Shown here: in pieces, positions 16,726 through 25,937 of the stretch
Position numbering within the stretch: position 1 is the stretch's first letter
How the letters are laid out: each line of letters begins with the position of its first letter
Assembly: GCA_905203045.1 (NCBI GenBank)
Contig: CAJKUH010000004.1
Span: 54,280-118,279, forward strand
Direction: 5' to 3'
Length of the DNA stretch: 64,000 nt
Origin: an uncultured Eggerthella sp.
GTDB lineage: Bacteria; Actinomycetota; Coriobacteriia; Coriobacteriales; Eggerthellaceae
The notes under the pieces: model-generated
The model's database searches: none
Told to the model about the DNA's origin: nothing
The model's input: only the letters and a program-made list of their open reading frames with translations
Made by a program: the position numbers and the translations under genes

Positions 16726-17156
16726 CCCTTTTCTGAAAAAAGTTTAGCTAGCTTCCCCATTGGGAGAAAACCGCAGTTCATGGCAAAAGAATTGATTCAT
16801 TGGGAGCACTCCAGCATCACTTTCTACGTGGAAGGTTCTGGTACTGCTTCCATTAGGTGCCGTTGCGTGGCGGGACTGCCGCAATGGCGAAAGGCTGCAA
16901 TTGGCTTACAGGCCTGAAAGAGCGCCTAACGGACCAACAAAATCTGAACGCGCTTTATCAGCAAACAGGGCACCACGCCAAGCAAGAGCCAGAGCCGCCC
17001 CCTGGATAATGCAAGGCTCAACGCCGCCCCCCTCTGAACAGCGTAAAGCTCGATACTGCCCCACTCGAACAGCGCGATAATCGTACGTAGCGAAAAATTA
17101 CCGTCTAAATGAACCGCCGCTTAAGCAAGACCACCGCCCAAACAAAGGACACACCC
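16726..17156. other. Non-coding region before the Nudix gene
   Basis: About 430 nt with only short, SD-less frames. No repeat, hairpin with T-tract or RNA gene recognised. Confidence 0.5.
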
Positions 17157-17708
17157 ATGGCCGCTATATATGAAGACCTGTTAGCATTCACTCCCCTAAC
17201 GGAAGAAGAAACGGAAGACTACACCCTGATGCTCGACGCTGCGCAAAGCGAACGCTCCTTCGGCAGAGAATGGCCCACCCACTTCACCGCATCCGCATGG
17301 GTGGTGAACCCCGAACGCACTAAGACGCTGATGGTTTACCACAACATATATAAATCATGGTCGTGGATAGGCGGCCATGCCGATGGCGAACATGACCTTG
17401 CCCTTGTTGCCGCCAAGGAACTCGCTGAAGAAACAGGCTTGGAAAACGCTCAGTTGGCGCATACGGGATTGCTCTCGTGCGAGGTGCTAACCGTAGACGG
17501 ACATCGCAAACGAGGTGCTTACGTGCCGTCGCATTTGCACCTGAACGCCACCTATCTCTTCGAGGCAGACGAAAGCGCCGCCCTGCGCGTCGCGCCCGAT
17601 GAGAACTCCGGCGTGCGCTGGCTCACCTTCGATGAAGCACTTGCCGCCTCCACCGAGCCCTGGATGGTTGAGCACGTGTACCGAAAGCTCATCGCGCGCT
17701 CGAAATAG
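17157..17708 (+). CDS. Nudix hydrolase
   Basis: 183 residues, soluble. A Nudix-box-like segment GGHADGE...KELAEETGL around residues 75-100 supplies the metal-binding Glu pair; the spacing deviates slightly from the canonical GX5EX7REUXEEXGU. The rest resembles NTP- or nucleoside-diphosphate-sugar-directed Nudix enzymes, but the substrate is unknown. AAAGGA lies 7 nt before ATG 17157, which decides this start over ATG 17109. It stands alone. Confidence 0.85.
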   Translation: MAAIYEDLLAFTPLTEEETEDYTLMLDAAQSERSFGREWPTHFTASAWVVNPERTKTLMVYHNIYKSWSWIGGHADGEHDLALVAAKELAEETGLENAQLAHTGLLSCEVLTVDGHRKRGAYVPSHLHLNATYLFEADESAALRVAPDENSGVRWLTFDEALAASTEPWMVEHVYRKLIARSK

Positions 17709-17941
17709 CAATTCCGTCAGACAAAAACCTGCCGAGCAGCGAAGCGTGCGCTATATCAGCAATGCCAGAGCAGCTGCCCGCAGCCATCTGTCGGAGCCAG
17801 TTGCCCCGTCACTTTCGCGCAGCGTCAACCAAGATAGATGATCGGAAAGGCAGCTGATTCCCTCATGGTTCGCCGCGCTACTCCGCACACGCCAAAACCT
17901 CATTGCCCACTCATGAATCAAGTTCGAATGCGAGCACATAA
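17709..17941. other. Intergenic region between the Nudix and cupin genes
   Basis: Convergent genes on either side. No gene or RNA seen; the cupin terminator follows at 17942. Confidence 0.5.
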
Positions 17942-17965
17942 AAAGGCGCCCTTCTGGGCGCCTTT
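17942..17965 (-). terminator. Terminator of the cupin gene
   Basis: AAAGGCGCC and GGCGCCTTT form the core of a 10-bp stem around a TTCT loop, followed on the minus strand by T5. Confidence 0.88.
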
Positions 17966-18052
17966 GAAATCGATTTGCACGAAACCCGGCAGGCGCTAAC
18001 CTCCCGAATGTAGGTCTGCGAGCCACATTCGCTTGCCGGAATGCGGCTCCCC

Positions 18053-18391
18053 TTACAGCGAACCATGCTGCGGCACTACCGCGAACACCACCAAATCCTC
18101 TTCGTTGGGATTCTGCACGGAATGGTACTCGCCTTCCGCGCAATAATGGCACGTACCCGGAGCAAGCGGTTCTTCCCCGCCTTCAACAACCACCTTGCCC
18201 GTGCCGGAAAGCACGTAGACGATCTCGGAGCTGCCCGCATGTTGATGCCAGCCGATAGACGAATGCGGATGGATAACGGCGCGCATGATGCGGTTGTTGC
18301 CGTCGACGTGAGCCTGGGCAGTTACCGAGCCTTCCCCTCCCTTGAAGTTCTGGATAGTTTCCGGCTTGAGGGAATCAAAATCGATGTTCAT
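18053..18391 (-). CDS. Single-domain cupin protein
   Basis: 112 residues, small beta-barrel. Metal-binding cupin motif 1 is seen as GWHQHAGSSEIVYVLSGTG (two His, one Glu), and motif 2 as GTCHYCAEGEYHSVQNP with a His. Such proteins are often isomerases, dioxygenase-like enzymes or small-molecule sensors; nothing here points to one. GAGGTTGAAAC precedes the ATG. It lies 41 nt downstream of the panE-like gene on the same strand and may share its transcript. Confidence 0.87.
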   Translation of the reverse strand: MNIDFDSLKPETIQNFKGGEGSVTAQAHVDGNNRIMRAVIHPHSSIGWHQHAGSSEIVYVLSGTGKVVVEGGEEPLAPGTCHYCAEGEYHSVQNPNEEDLVVFAVVPQHGSL

Positions 18392-18432
18392 GTTTCAACC
18401 TCTTCCTTTCAGAAAAGCACGGCATTTCGGGC

Positions 18433-19344
18433 TTATACATACTCAGATTCTATTTCATGGATTCGCTTGTTCAAATAACGGTTGGCAGGCACCAGAATGC
18501 CATGCTTTTCTGCCAAGGCAATGAGCGTGCCCGAAAACTCGTCAACTTCCGAAGGCTTCTTGTTAATGCGGTCCTGCGCCATGGAAGGCAAGCCCTCAGG
18601 GTCAAGCGATGCGGCAAGATCGCTCATAGCAGCCAAATCCGCTTCAGTAAGGTGCACGCCTTCCGCATTGGCAACCGCAAGCACTTCACGCATGGCAGCC
18701 ACGAACATGCGGTTCTGTTCGCCTTCAGCGCTTACCGAGCCATACGTACCGCCGTAGGCCATGCAGGTCTGGTTCACGCCGACGTTCATCATGTATTTCG
18801 TCCAAAGGCGACGGCGCATATCGTCCTCGAAAACACACGGTATGCCCGATTCCTCCAAAAAGGAGATAATGCTCGCCAACGCAGCCGAAGAGGTATCTTC
18901 AGCAGCACCTACGCGAAGCTCGCCGGCATGCGAGTACGTAAGTGCACCGTCCATGAACACTGCATCCATGCCCTGCGCAACGCACAGGGGCAAACGGTCC
19001 CAACCAAACTCCCGCGCAAGCTTTTCCTCACTTGAAATGCCGTTCAGAAGCGAAAGGAAATACGCATCGGGACCCGCGAAGCCCTTGATGGTATCGATAG
19101 CCGCATCAAGCCCCGTCGCCTTAGTGGCAACGATAACCAAATCGGGGGTGCGCGCTTCAGACGCGCGCACGGTGGGAATCCGACACGGCTTGCCGTTCAC
19201 CGTAACGGTTTCGCCCTTATGGCGCTCGTAACGCGCATCGTCCATTACGTATTCGATGCATTCAGTGCCTTTGCTCTGCGCAATCAAATCGCCGAACAAA
19301 AGCCCTAAGGCGCCTTTGCCCACAATTGAAACGGTTTCGATCAT
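18433..19344 (-). CDS. Ketopantoate reductase family protein
   Basis: 303 residues. The N-terminal Rossmann fold reads SIVGKGALGLLFG (GxGxxG-like), and the C-terminal helical domain holds the family lysine in LWTKYMMNVGVNQT. PanE reduces 2-dehydropantoate to pantoate for CoA synthesis, but many paralogues act on other 2-oxo acids, so no symbol is given. GGAGG lies 5 nt before ATG 19344, and the frame upstream of it has no SD. The cupin gene follows. Confidence 0.87.
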   Translation of the reverse strand: MIETVSIVGKGALGLLFGDLIAQSKGTECIEYVMDDARYERHKGETVTVNGKPCRIPTVRASEARTPDLVIVATKATGLDAAIDTIKGFAGPDAYFLSLLNGISSEEKLAREFGWDRLPLCVAQGMDAVFMDGALTYSHAGELRVGAAEDTSSAALASIISFLEESGIPCVFEDDMRRRLWTKYMMNVGVNQTCMAYGGTYGSVSAEGEQNRMFVAAMREVLAVANAEGVHLTEADLAAMSDLAASLDPEGLPSMAQDRINKKPSEVDEFSGTLIALAEKHGILVPANRYLNKRIHEIESEYV

Positions 19345-19368
19345 CAGGTCCTCCTTGACCGGGTAATA

Positions 19369-19403
19369 CAAAAGCAGCACCGCATCAAACAATGCGATGC
19401 TGC
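19369..19403 (-). terminator. Terminator of ppc
   Basis: On the minus strand GCAGCATCGCAT and ATGCGGTGCTGC form a 12-bp stem (one G-T), followed by TTTTGT. Confidence 0.87.
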
Positions 19404-19429
19404 CGCAAAACGCTGCAAACAGTGTACGC

Positions 19430-22222
19430 CTACCCCGTATTCTGCAGACCAGCGGAAACGCCAGTAACGGTGGAAAGAATCAGCGACAGGTAATCGGCCT
19501 TTTCCTCGGCAGCCATTTCCTCACCGCGAATGCGGATAGCGCGAAGCGCGCGAACTTGCGCAAGCGAAAGAACATCGATGTAGGGGTTGCGCACACGGAC
19601 CGCACGCCCCAGCACACGTCGCTGAGCCAACGGCCACGCACTGCCGGTAATGGCGAGCACCCATTTGCGTGTGCGTTGCATTTCCTCAAACACTTTTTTG
19701 GACAGATCCTGCCTGTCGCCCAGGCACAGATACATCTTGGCAATGCGTTGGTCGGTTTTCGCGATGGACATTTCCAGATTGTCGATGAACGTGGCGAACA
19801 AGGGCCATTCGCGGTATGCGCGCTGAAGCTCTTCAAGATTGCCCAGCTTTTCGCATGCCGTACCGAAACCGTACCATGCCGCCAAATTGATGCGCGCCTG
19901 CGACCAGGAGAACACCCACGGAATAGTGCGCAAGTCATCGAGCGACTTGGCGCCCAAACCGCGCTTCGCTGGGCGGCTGCCGATGGGAAGCAAGCCCACT
20001 TCGGCAAGCGGGGTAACCGTGGCGAACCACGGCGTGAAATCATCCGTGTTCAAAAGATCGAGGTAGCTTTCATGGGCAGCTGCATCCAGCTTATGGGCAA
20101 TACCGGAAAACTCCTGCGTGGTTTGCGTGTTCGTGTGCTCGATGGAAGGCACCGAGCTCAGCAAGGTTGCCGCCGCCACGCTTTCCACATGGCGCTGCGC
20201 CAGCACGGGGTTTCCGTAGCGCGCGAAGATGACCTCGCCCTGCTCGGTAACCTTGAAGCAGCAGTTCACCGACCCCTTCGGCTGCGCCAGCACGGCGCGG
20301 TTGGCCGGGCCGCCGCCACGTCCGACCGCGCCACCGCGGCCATGCATCATGACCAAATCGATGCGGTTTCGCTCCGCCCACTGGGCAATACGCCCCTGCG
20401 CCGAATGCAGTGCCAACGTTGCCGTGGTAGGGCCGGCATCCTTCGAGGAATCGGAATAGCCCAACATCACTTCCATCTTGCGGTTAGTCTGCGTCAAACG
20501 ACGTTGGACCGCCGGAAGTTCCAGCATCCTGTCCAGTACATCGATGCACCCTTCCAGGTCTTCCAGCTGCTCGAACAGCGGAACAACGTCAAGCTCTGGC
20601 ACATCTTCAGCGTGGGCAAACGCCAACTGGGCAAGTTCGTACACATCGGCCACATGCTGAGCGCTTTTCGTGAACGAGATAATGTAGCGATGCGCCATCT
20701 TCTTGCCGTAACGACGCTGAATGGAGCCAATGGCGCGGAACGTGTCCAGCACCTCACGCGTCATAGGCTGCAAATTGCCGTGAATACCGTTTTCGCGAAT
20801 GTCGGCCAGCGCACGCTCGTGCACCAGGGAATGCTGGCGGAACTCCATTTCCACCATATGGAAGCCGAACGTTTCCGCCTGCCACATCAAAGTCTGCACA
20901 GGGCCATATGCCGCTCGAGGTGCACCGGCATCTGCCAGGGAACGCTGCACCACGCGCAGGTCGGCCAAGAAGTCTTCCACGCAGCGGTACATGGTATCGG
21001 CATTGCGCGTCACCGTGGCGTCCAAGCGCGCTGCCATCACCAGCATCACCGCGCGATGGGGCTCGGATGCCGAGATGACCTCGGCGCGACCCGTAAGCTC
21101 TTCGCTCATTTCCACCTGATGATTCCACAGGTTCAGAAGCTCAGAAGATGGCTGGGTATAGCCCGATTCCAGCGTGAGGTTGCGCCCCACCGTGCGGCAC
21201 GCTTCCGCCAACGCAGAAACCATATGCGCAGAAAACTTGGCAGCCACCTGACGGCTTACCTTGGCAGTGACGTTGGGATTGCCATCGCGATCGGAGCCGA
21301 TCCAACTTCCCAAGCGGAAGAACGCCGGGCATACCGGCTGCACACGACCGGCCTTTTCTCCCAGAATCCAATCGTCGAAACGGCGATAAATGCGCGGGAC
21401 GGTACGGAACAAGGTGTTGTCGAACACGTCGATGATAGTGTCGGCTTCCTCTACTGGAGTGGGCTTCTTCACCGAAATGGGCGAAGTGCGCACCAGGGCA
21501 TCGATTTCCTGCAGCAAATGGCGCTCGTTTTCTGCCAAATCGGACCCGCCCATGAAGGGACGCTCCGCCAAAAGAAGAGCGATACGGCGGATTTTACCCT
21601 CAACTGCCTTTCGGCGCGCTTCAGTGGGGTGCGCCGTAAACACAGGATGGAATTCAAGCCGGTTCAAAAGCTCGGTTGCGCGACCCACGCCCGCCTCATC
21701 CACCAATTGGCGATATGCCACGGTAAGCTCGTTGGTCGGATCAACCTGGGAGCCTTGAAGCGGTTCGCAGCCGCGCTCGCGCAACGTTTTCACGCGATAG
21801 TTTTCTTCCGAAAGGTTAGCCAAGTGGAAAAACGAGGTGAACGCACGTACCACCACCTGGGCACGCTCGATGGGAAGCGCGTCAAGCAGTTCGACGGCAT
21901 CGCGGAAAGCCTTGTTGCCTTCGCTTGTGGGAAGAGGAATACCCTGATCATCTACCGGTTCATCGGCGGCAGCACGGCCGGGGTCTCCCTCGTTCGCCGC
22001 AATAACGCTTTGCAGCAGATTGTCGAACAGCGAGCGGATTTCGGGATCGTACTCATCGAGTACCTTGCGCTCCAGCCGAAGAAACAGTGCCAGATCATGG
22101 CGCAAGCTATCGGGAATGTCGATTTCCGCCAAGGGCAGATCGGCAACCAATTCCCGCACTGGAGCTGAAACAGACGCTTGCTCAGCTTGGTTGGTGGACG
22201 GTTCGGAAGACGGGGTTTCCAT
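19430..22222 (-). CDS. ppc: Phosphoenolpyruvate carboxylase
   Basis: 930 residues, full length. It fixes bicarbonate on PEP to make oxaloacetate, feeding the reductive branch to malate/fumarate and amino acids. The catalytic signatures are VFTAHPTEARRK, GSDRDGNPNVTAK, GYSDSSKDAG and MMHGRGGAVGRGGGP; the C-terminus ends in the conserved NTG. The start at ATG 22222 has GAGGG 6 nt upstream; the frame extends to 22459 with no SD. Monocistronic, divergent from a DMT exporter. Confidence 0.96.
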   Translation of the reverse strand: METPSSEPSTNQAEQASVSAPVRELVADLPLAEIDIPDSLRHDLALFLRLERKVLDEYDPEIRSLFDNLLQSVIAANEGDPGRAAADEPVDDQGIPLPTSEGNKAFRDAVELLDALPIERAQVVVRAFTSFFHLANLSEENYRVKTLRERGCEPLQGSQVDPTNELTVAYRQLVDEAGVGRATELLNRLEFHPVFTAHPTEARRKAVEGKIRRIALLLAERPFMGGSDLAENERHLLQEIDALVRTSPISVKKPTPVEEADTIIDVFDNTLFRTVPRIYRRFDDWILGEKAGRVQPVCPAFFRLGSWIGSDRDGNPNVTAKVSRQVAAKFSAHMVSALAEACRTVGRNLTLESGYTQPSSELLNLWNHQVEMSEELTGRAEVISASEPHRAVMLVMAARLDATVTRNADTMYRCVEDFLADLRVVQRSLADAGAPRAAYGPVQTLMWQAETFGFHMVEMEFRQHSLVHERALADIRENGIHGNLQPMTREVLDTFRAIGSIQRRYGKKMAHRYIISFTKSAQHVADVYELAQLAFAHAEDVPELDVVPLFEQLEDLEGCIDVLDRMLELPAVQRRLTQTNRKMEVMLGYSDSSKDAGPTTATLALHSAQGRIAQWAERNRIDLVMMHGRGGAVGRGGGPANRAVLAQPKGSVNCCFKVTEQGEVIFARYGNPVLAQRHVESVAAATLLSSVPSIEHTNTQTTQEFSGIAHKLDAAAHESYLDLLNTDDFTPWFATVTPLAEVGLLPIGSRPAKRGLGAKSLDDLRTIPWVFSWSQARINLAAWYGFGTACEKLGNLEELQRAYREWPLFATFIDNLEMSIAKTDQRIAKMYLCLGDRQDLSKKVFEEMQRTRKWVLAITGSAWPLAQRRVLGRAVRVRNPYIDVLSLAQVRALRAIRIRGEEMAAEEKADYLSLILSTVTGVSAGLQNTG

Positions 22223-22320
22223 CGAAGTCCCTCTTTCTGCCAATCGGCTCATCAAGACCGTTTGGCGCTTTTTCATTGAAGCTTGCAACGAGTATACGGG
22301 ACTGAACATGTTCGCCTGTG

Positions 22321-22339
22321 ACACTTTAGTCAAATAAAG
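22321..22339. repeat. Operator-like repeat, copy 1 (ppc/DMT region)
   Basis: ACACTTTAGTCAAATAAAG contains the inverted half-sites CTTTA and TAAAG separated by 6 nt. A near-identical copy lies at 22483-22501 in the same orientation. Confidence 0.55.
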
Positions 22340-22482
22340 CAAATTGCTATAGACAACCGGCATATGACGATGGGCCAACGCGCATTCGCCAGCAAACGAT
22401 CCGCAGATGCCGCTTAGCGCATTAACGAAAGCCCAAAAACTCTGTTTGCGTTTGTTCATATAAGCGAACGCGTTCTACCGCT

Positions 22483-22501
22483 ACACTTTAGCCAAATAGA
22501 G
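22483..22501. repeat. Operator-like repeat, copy 2 (ppc/DMT region)
   Basis: ACACTTTAGCCAAATAGAG differs from copy 1 at two positions and lies 62 nt before the DMT exporter start. Confidence 0.55.
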
Positions 22502-22562
22502 TACGCGGCTACGGAATACTACGCTGCCGCCCAACGCAATCAAGCAAAGGAGCACTCGGCCC

Positions 22563-23474
22563 GTGGGCAAGCACACCACCAGCACAGAAACCCTGGCAGT
22601 CCTACAGATATTCGGCGCAGGTTTGCTGTGGGGTCTTGTGGGACCGCTGGTAAAGCTCATGGAATACAACGGCTCGACGGCAGCGAGCACCAGCTTCATC
22701 CGCATGGGCTTCGCCCTGCTTATCATGGGGGCCTTTACCGTTGCGAAATTCGGACCGCGTTCGCTTCTTGTAGACAAGAAGACGCTTGCCGCCTGCGCTG
22801 CTTTAGGCATCGTCTCGAACGGCATCTACAACGTTATCTACACCATGGTCATCGCCAAGGCCGGCATGGCGGTTAGTGCCGTGCTGCTCAACACTGCTCC
22901 CATCTTCACCACGGTATGCTCGGTTATCCTGTTTCGCGAAGGAGTGAGCCTGCTTAAGGTTGTGGCATTGGCCATCAACGTGGTGGGCTGTTCGCTTGCC
23001 GCCACCGGCGGTCAGTTCGACGTGGCAACGGTATCGTTGCTGGGCATTGCCTGCGGCATTGGATCGGGATTCACGTACGGCATGGCCGCCATCATCACGC
23101 GCATCGCAGGCAGCAGCACCAACACCTACGTGATGAGCACGTACAGTTACTTGTTTGCCCTGATAACCATTGCGGTGCTTTTCCAGCCGTGGTCGTTCCC
23201 CGATTCGTACAACGCCGCCACCATCGACTACGGGTTCCTGCTGGCGCTCGTGCCCACGTCACTGGCATATCTTCTGTATTACAAGGGAATCCTGAAGATG
23301 CGCGAAACCAGCAAGGTGCCCATCATCGCCTCTGTCGAAATGGTGGCAACTGCCGTTATCAGTGTGATCTTCTTCGGTGAGCATCTTTCCCTTGTTGCCA
23401 TCGTGGGCATTGGGATGGTTATTGCATCGATTGCGCTGATGAACCTGAAAATCGGCGCACGGCAGCACGAGTAG
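22563..23474 (+). CDS. DMT superfamily (EamA) transporter
   Basis: 303 residues with ten predicted membrane helices in two EamA repeats. The first begins FGAGLLWGLVGPLVK and the second GIACGIGSGFTYGMAAI. The helix-4 end carries the typical LLNTAPIFTTVCSVILFRE and its repeat IASVEMVATAVISVIFFGE. EamA proteins usually export amino acids or other metabolites. The start is GTG 22563 with GGAG 10 nt upstream. Confidence 0.9.
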   Translation: MGKHTTSTETLAVLQIFGAGLLWGLVGPLVKLMEYNGSTAASTSFIRMGFALLIMGAFTVAKFGPRSLLVDKKTLAACAALGIVSNGIYNVIYTMVIAKAGMAVSAVLLNTAPIFTTVCSVILFREGVSLLKVVALAINVVGCSLAATGGQFDVATVSLLGIACGIGSGFTYGMAAIITRIAGSSTNTYVMSTYSYLFALITIAVLFQPWSFPDSYNAATIDYGFLLALVPTSLAYLLYYKGILKMRETSKVPIIASVEMVATAVISVIFFGEHLSLVAIVGIGMVIASIALMNLKIGARQHE

Positions 23475-23567
23475 GGGTTCATGCTGCTCGATGCGCGGCA
23501 AAATCTGCGGCACCAATCGCCTTCAGCGTGCCATAACTTCAAAGCAAGCCGAGCCTGGCTCTGAAAC

Positions 23568-24188
23568 TCAGCCTTCCGCAGGCATGCGCGCCATGTTGTA
23601 GCAGGACAATTCCAACTCCTGCGAATCAACCTTTTCAACAAGTTTGAAACCAAAGTGCTCGTAAAGCGGCACGTTGTCCGGGTTGTGCGTCTGAAGCACT
23701 ATGGGAATGCCCGAAGCATCGCATTCGGCAATAACCGGACTGACGAGCCGGCGGAATGCGCCCGTGCCCTTAAGCTCCGATGCGACAGCCACAACTTGTA
23801 ATACATACACCGCCCGATTGGGGAAATGCCGCGCATACCAAAACTCATCGGAAATGGCTGCAACAGGGGCAACCTTTTCCTGCAGCTGCATAAGTTCATC
23901 GGCAGACAGGGCGCCCAAAAGCTCGCGTGAAGCATCCTGCAGCACCTCAACAAGGGATTCAGGTGGCAGAGCATCACTGCGATAGCCGATCAGAAACGAA
24001 GGACCACCGTCAAGCAGGGTAAGAAAACCCGCCGAAGCGAAAGCCCTCACCTGGCCACAGCATTGGAGCTTTACTATGTCGGCACCGCGTTTGAGGCCTT
24101 CCGTCTGAGCCTTGATGCCCGGGTCGGCTGCGAAACGATCCGCCATCAAACTGCCTGCTTGCTCAATCTGTGCTTCTGTCGCCTTCAT
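23568..24188 (-). CDS. GNAT family N-acetyltransferase
   Basis: 206 residues. The C-terminal half has the GNAT core: VYVLQVVAVASELKGTGAFRRLVSPVIAE (acetyl-CoA pyrophosphate loop, variant Q/RxxGxG/A), then the LYEHFGFKLVEK strand. Acceptor substrate unknown. ATG 24188 is preferred because AAGGG lies 7 nt upstream; ATG 24194 is only 1 nt from it. Confidence 0.83.
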   Translation of the reverse strand: MKATEAQIEQAGSLMADRFAADPGIKAQTEGLKRGADIVKLQCCGQVRAFASAGFLTLLDGGPSFLIGYRSDALPPESLVEVLQDASRELLGALSADELMQLQEKVAPVAAISDEFWYARHFPNRAVYVLQVVAVASELKGTGAFRRLVSPVIAECDASGIPIVLQTHNPDNVPLYEHFGFKLVEKVDSQELELSCYNMARMPAEG

Positions 24189-24284
24189 TGCCATTCCCTT
24201 TTCCGAATTCGCCGTAATCCCACCAAAACTGTTGCAAAGCAAATTGTGCCCACAGAAAGCCAAGGCGTTTTAGCATATCGGGCA

Positions 24285-24319
24285 AACAAAAAAGCCGTTG
24301 CATCAAATGCAACGGCTTT
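24285..24319 (-). terminator. Terminator after tRNA-Gly copy 3
   Basis: AAAGCCGTTGCA and TGCAACGGCTTT form a 12-bp stem, followed on the minus strand by T6 and TGTTT. Confidence 0.93.
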
Positions 24320-24330
24320 CCGAAAACAAA

Positions 24331-24406
24331 TGGAGCGGACGACGGGATTCGAACCCGCGACCCCAACCTTGGCAAGGTTATGCTCTACCAGCTGAGCCAC
24401 GTCCGC
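24331..24406 (-). tRNA. tRNA-Gly(GCC), copy 3 of 3
   Basis: 76 nt, identical to the copies at 12976 and 16610. TATAAT lies just upstream on the minus strand (24419-24424). Confidence 0.97.
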
Positions 24407-24461
24407 GCGCAAGAAATTATTATACATATTTTCATCCAATTTGCACGAAAAATTTAGCCCT

Positions 24462-25826
24462 TTAAAGAGATTTCTTCGAATAGGCCTTTTTCCTGGCGAA
24501 GAAATACAGCGCGATCATGGTGGAACCAGTAACAAGCCAGGTTACCGGGTAAATGAGCATCAGGTTCTCAAACGAAGCGATGAACGGGTACAGCGTGAAA
24601 ATGTACACGATACGCAGCAAGCACGAACCCACGATAACCACGATGGTGGGCAGGACCGACCACCCCATGCCACGCAAAGCGCTGGCGGTAACCTCATACG
24701 AGCACGGCATGAACTCGAACAATTCGGTATGCCACAAACGCGAGTAGGCAAAGGTGAGCGCGCCTGCTTCCGTGGTGAAGATCCCTAAGAACAAGTCGCC
24801 GCCCAACGTGAACAGCAAGCTCAGCGCAAGAGAAACCGCAAACGATGCGCCCATGCAGAATTTCATCACCTTGTCGCATCGGTCGTACTTCTGCGCCGCA
24901 TAATTCTGCCCAATGAACGTAACCGCCGCCTGAGCGAAAGCATTCACGAAGAAATAGGTGTAAAACTCGAAGTTCATGGCTGCCGAAGAGCCAGCCGTGG
25001 CATCAGAGCCGAATGCATTGATTTCGCCTTGGATGATGATGTTCGAAAGCGCGAACACCGCACCCTGTAACGCAGCCGGCAGGCCGATATGGATAAGCGT
25101 CTTCAAATCGACGCCAACCACTTTCATGCCATGCAGGACCAAGCGGTATTCCTCTTCTTCGGTAAGCAGGAAGTACACGATTATTACCGCGCACACGGCG
25201 TCGGCAACCACCGTACCCACAGCAATACCGAAAACCCCCGCATTGAATACCGCTACTGCAAGGTAATCGAACACAATGTTCAAAATCGCCGCTGCCGCCA
25301 GGGCATACAGCGGACGCGTGCTATCGCCCTTCGCGCGCAGCACGGCCGAACCGAAGTTGTATACAACAAGGAACACGATGCCCACGAAGTACACATGGAG
25401 GTACTGCGCGCCTTCTACCCACGCTTCCAGAGGCATGTTCACGGAAGCAAGAATGAAATCGGTGGAAAGCACGCCGACAACCGCAAGAAGCACCGAGCAA
25501 ACCACGGCGGCTATCGCAGCCGTTTGCACCGCGCCTCGGATCTTGTCCAAATCGTCATGGCCGATGTGCACGGCAATAACCACATTCACACCAACAGACA
25601 AGCCCACAAACACCGCAACGAACAAGCTGATAATGGGTGCCACGCCACCAACAGCGGCAAGGGCAGCGCTACCAAGCCATTGACCGGCAAACACGGCATC
25701 GGCAGAATTCAGCAACTGCTGCAAGATGCTGGTAATAGCCAAAGGGATAGAGAATAAGACGATTTTCTTGGCCAAAGGGCCATGGAGCATATCGATACTA
25801 TTTGCTTTCTTCGCTGCTGCGGTCAC
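24462..25826 (-). CDS. MATE family efflux transporter
   Basis: 454 residues with 12 predicted membrane helices in two MATE repeats. The N-terminal LHGPLAKKIVLFSIPLAITSILQQL and the PAALQGAVFALSNIIIQ repeat are typical of the DinF/NorM-like group. It probably exports drugs or metabolites by Na+ or H+ antiport. The start appears to be GTG 25826 behind AGAGG (9 nt); an internal ATG at 25790 is possible. It lies just downstream of uvrA2 on the same strand. Confidence 0.92.
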   Translation of the reverse strand: MTAAAKKANSIDMLHGPLAKKIVLFSIPLAITSILQQLLNSADAVFAGQWLGSAALAAVGGVAPIISLFVAVFVGLSVGVNVVIAVHIGHDDLDKIRGAVQTAAIAAVVCSVLLAVVGVLSTDFILASVNMPLEAWVEGAQYLHVYFVGIVFLVVYNFGSAVLRAKGDSTRPLYALAAAAILNIVFDYLAVAVFNAGVFGIAVGTVVADAVCAVIIVYFLLTEEEEYRLVLHGMKVVGVDLKTLIHIGLPAALQGAVFALSNIIIQGEINAFGSDATAGSSAAMNFEFYTYFFVNAFAQAAVTFIGQNYAAQKYDRCDKVMKFCMGASFAVSLALSLLFTLGGDLFLGIFTTEAGALTFAYSRLWHTELFEFMPCSYEVTASALRGMGWSVLPTIVVIVGSCLLRIVYIFTLYPFIASFENLMLIYPVTWLVTGSTMIALYFFARKKAYSKKSL

Positions 25827-25937
25827 GCTACGTTACCTCTCGTTTAGTTTTTCCGTTGACGATTTTCCTCCCGGAATACCCAACAAACAACGTGCCGCTG
25901 CTTATTTCACATTCCTTACGCAGTAGCGCATTCAACG

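Larger units (their letters stand above)
22223..22562. other. Divergent promoter region of ppc and the DMT exporter
   Basis: 340 nt, locally AT-rich. It contains two copies of an ACACTTTAG(T/C)CAAATA(A/G)AG motif, 162 nt apart (listed separately). No gene recognised. Confidence 0.55.

Noticed and set aside
16549..16917. Short plus-strand frame across the tRNA region
   Set aside because: It runs antisense through tRNA-Gly and has no SD.
19397..22168. Plus-strand open frame of over 900 codons opposite ppc
   Set aside because: It mirrors ppc exactly, has no SD and no recognisable domain, and is a codon-bias artefact of the high-GC coding strand.
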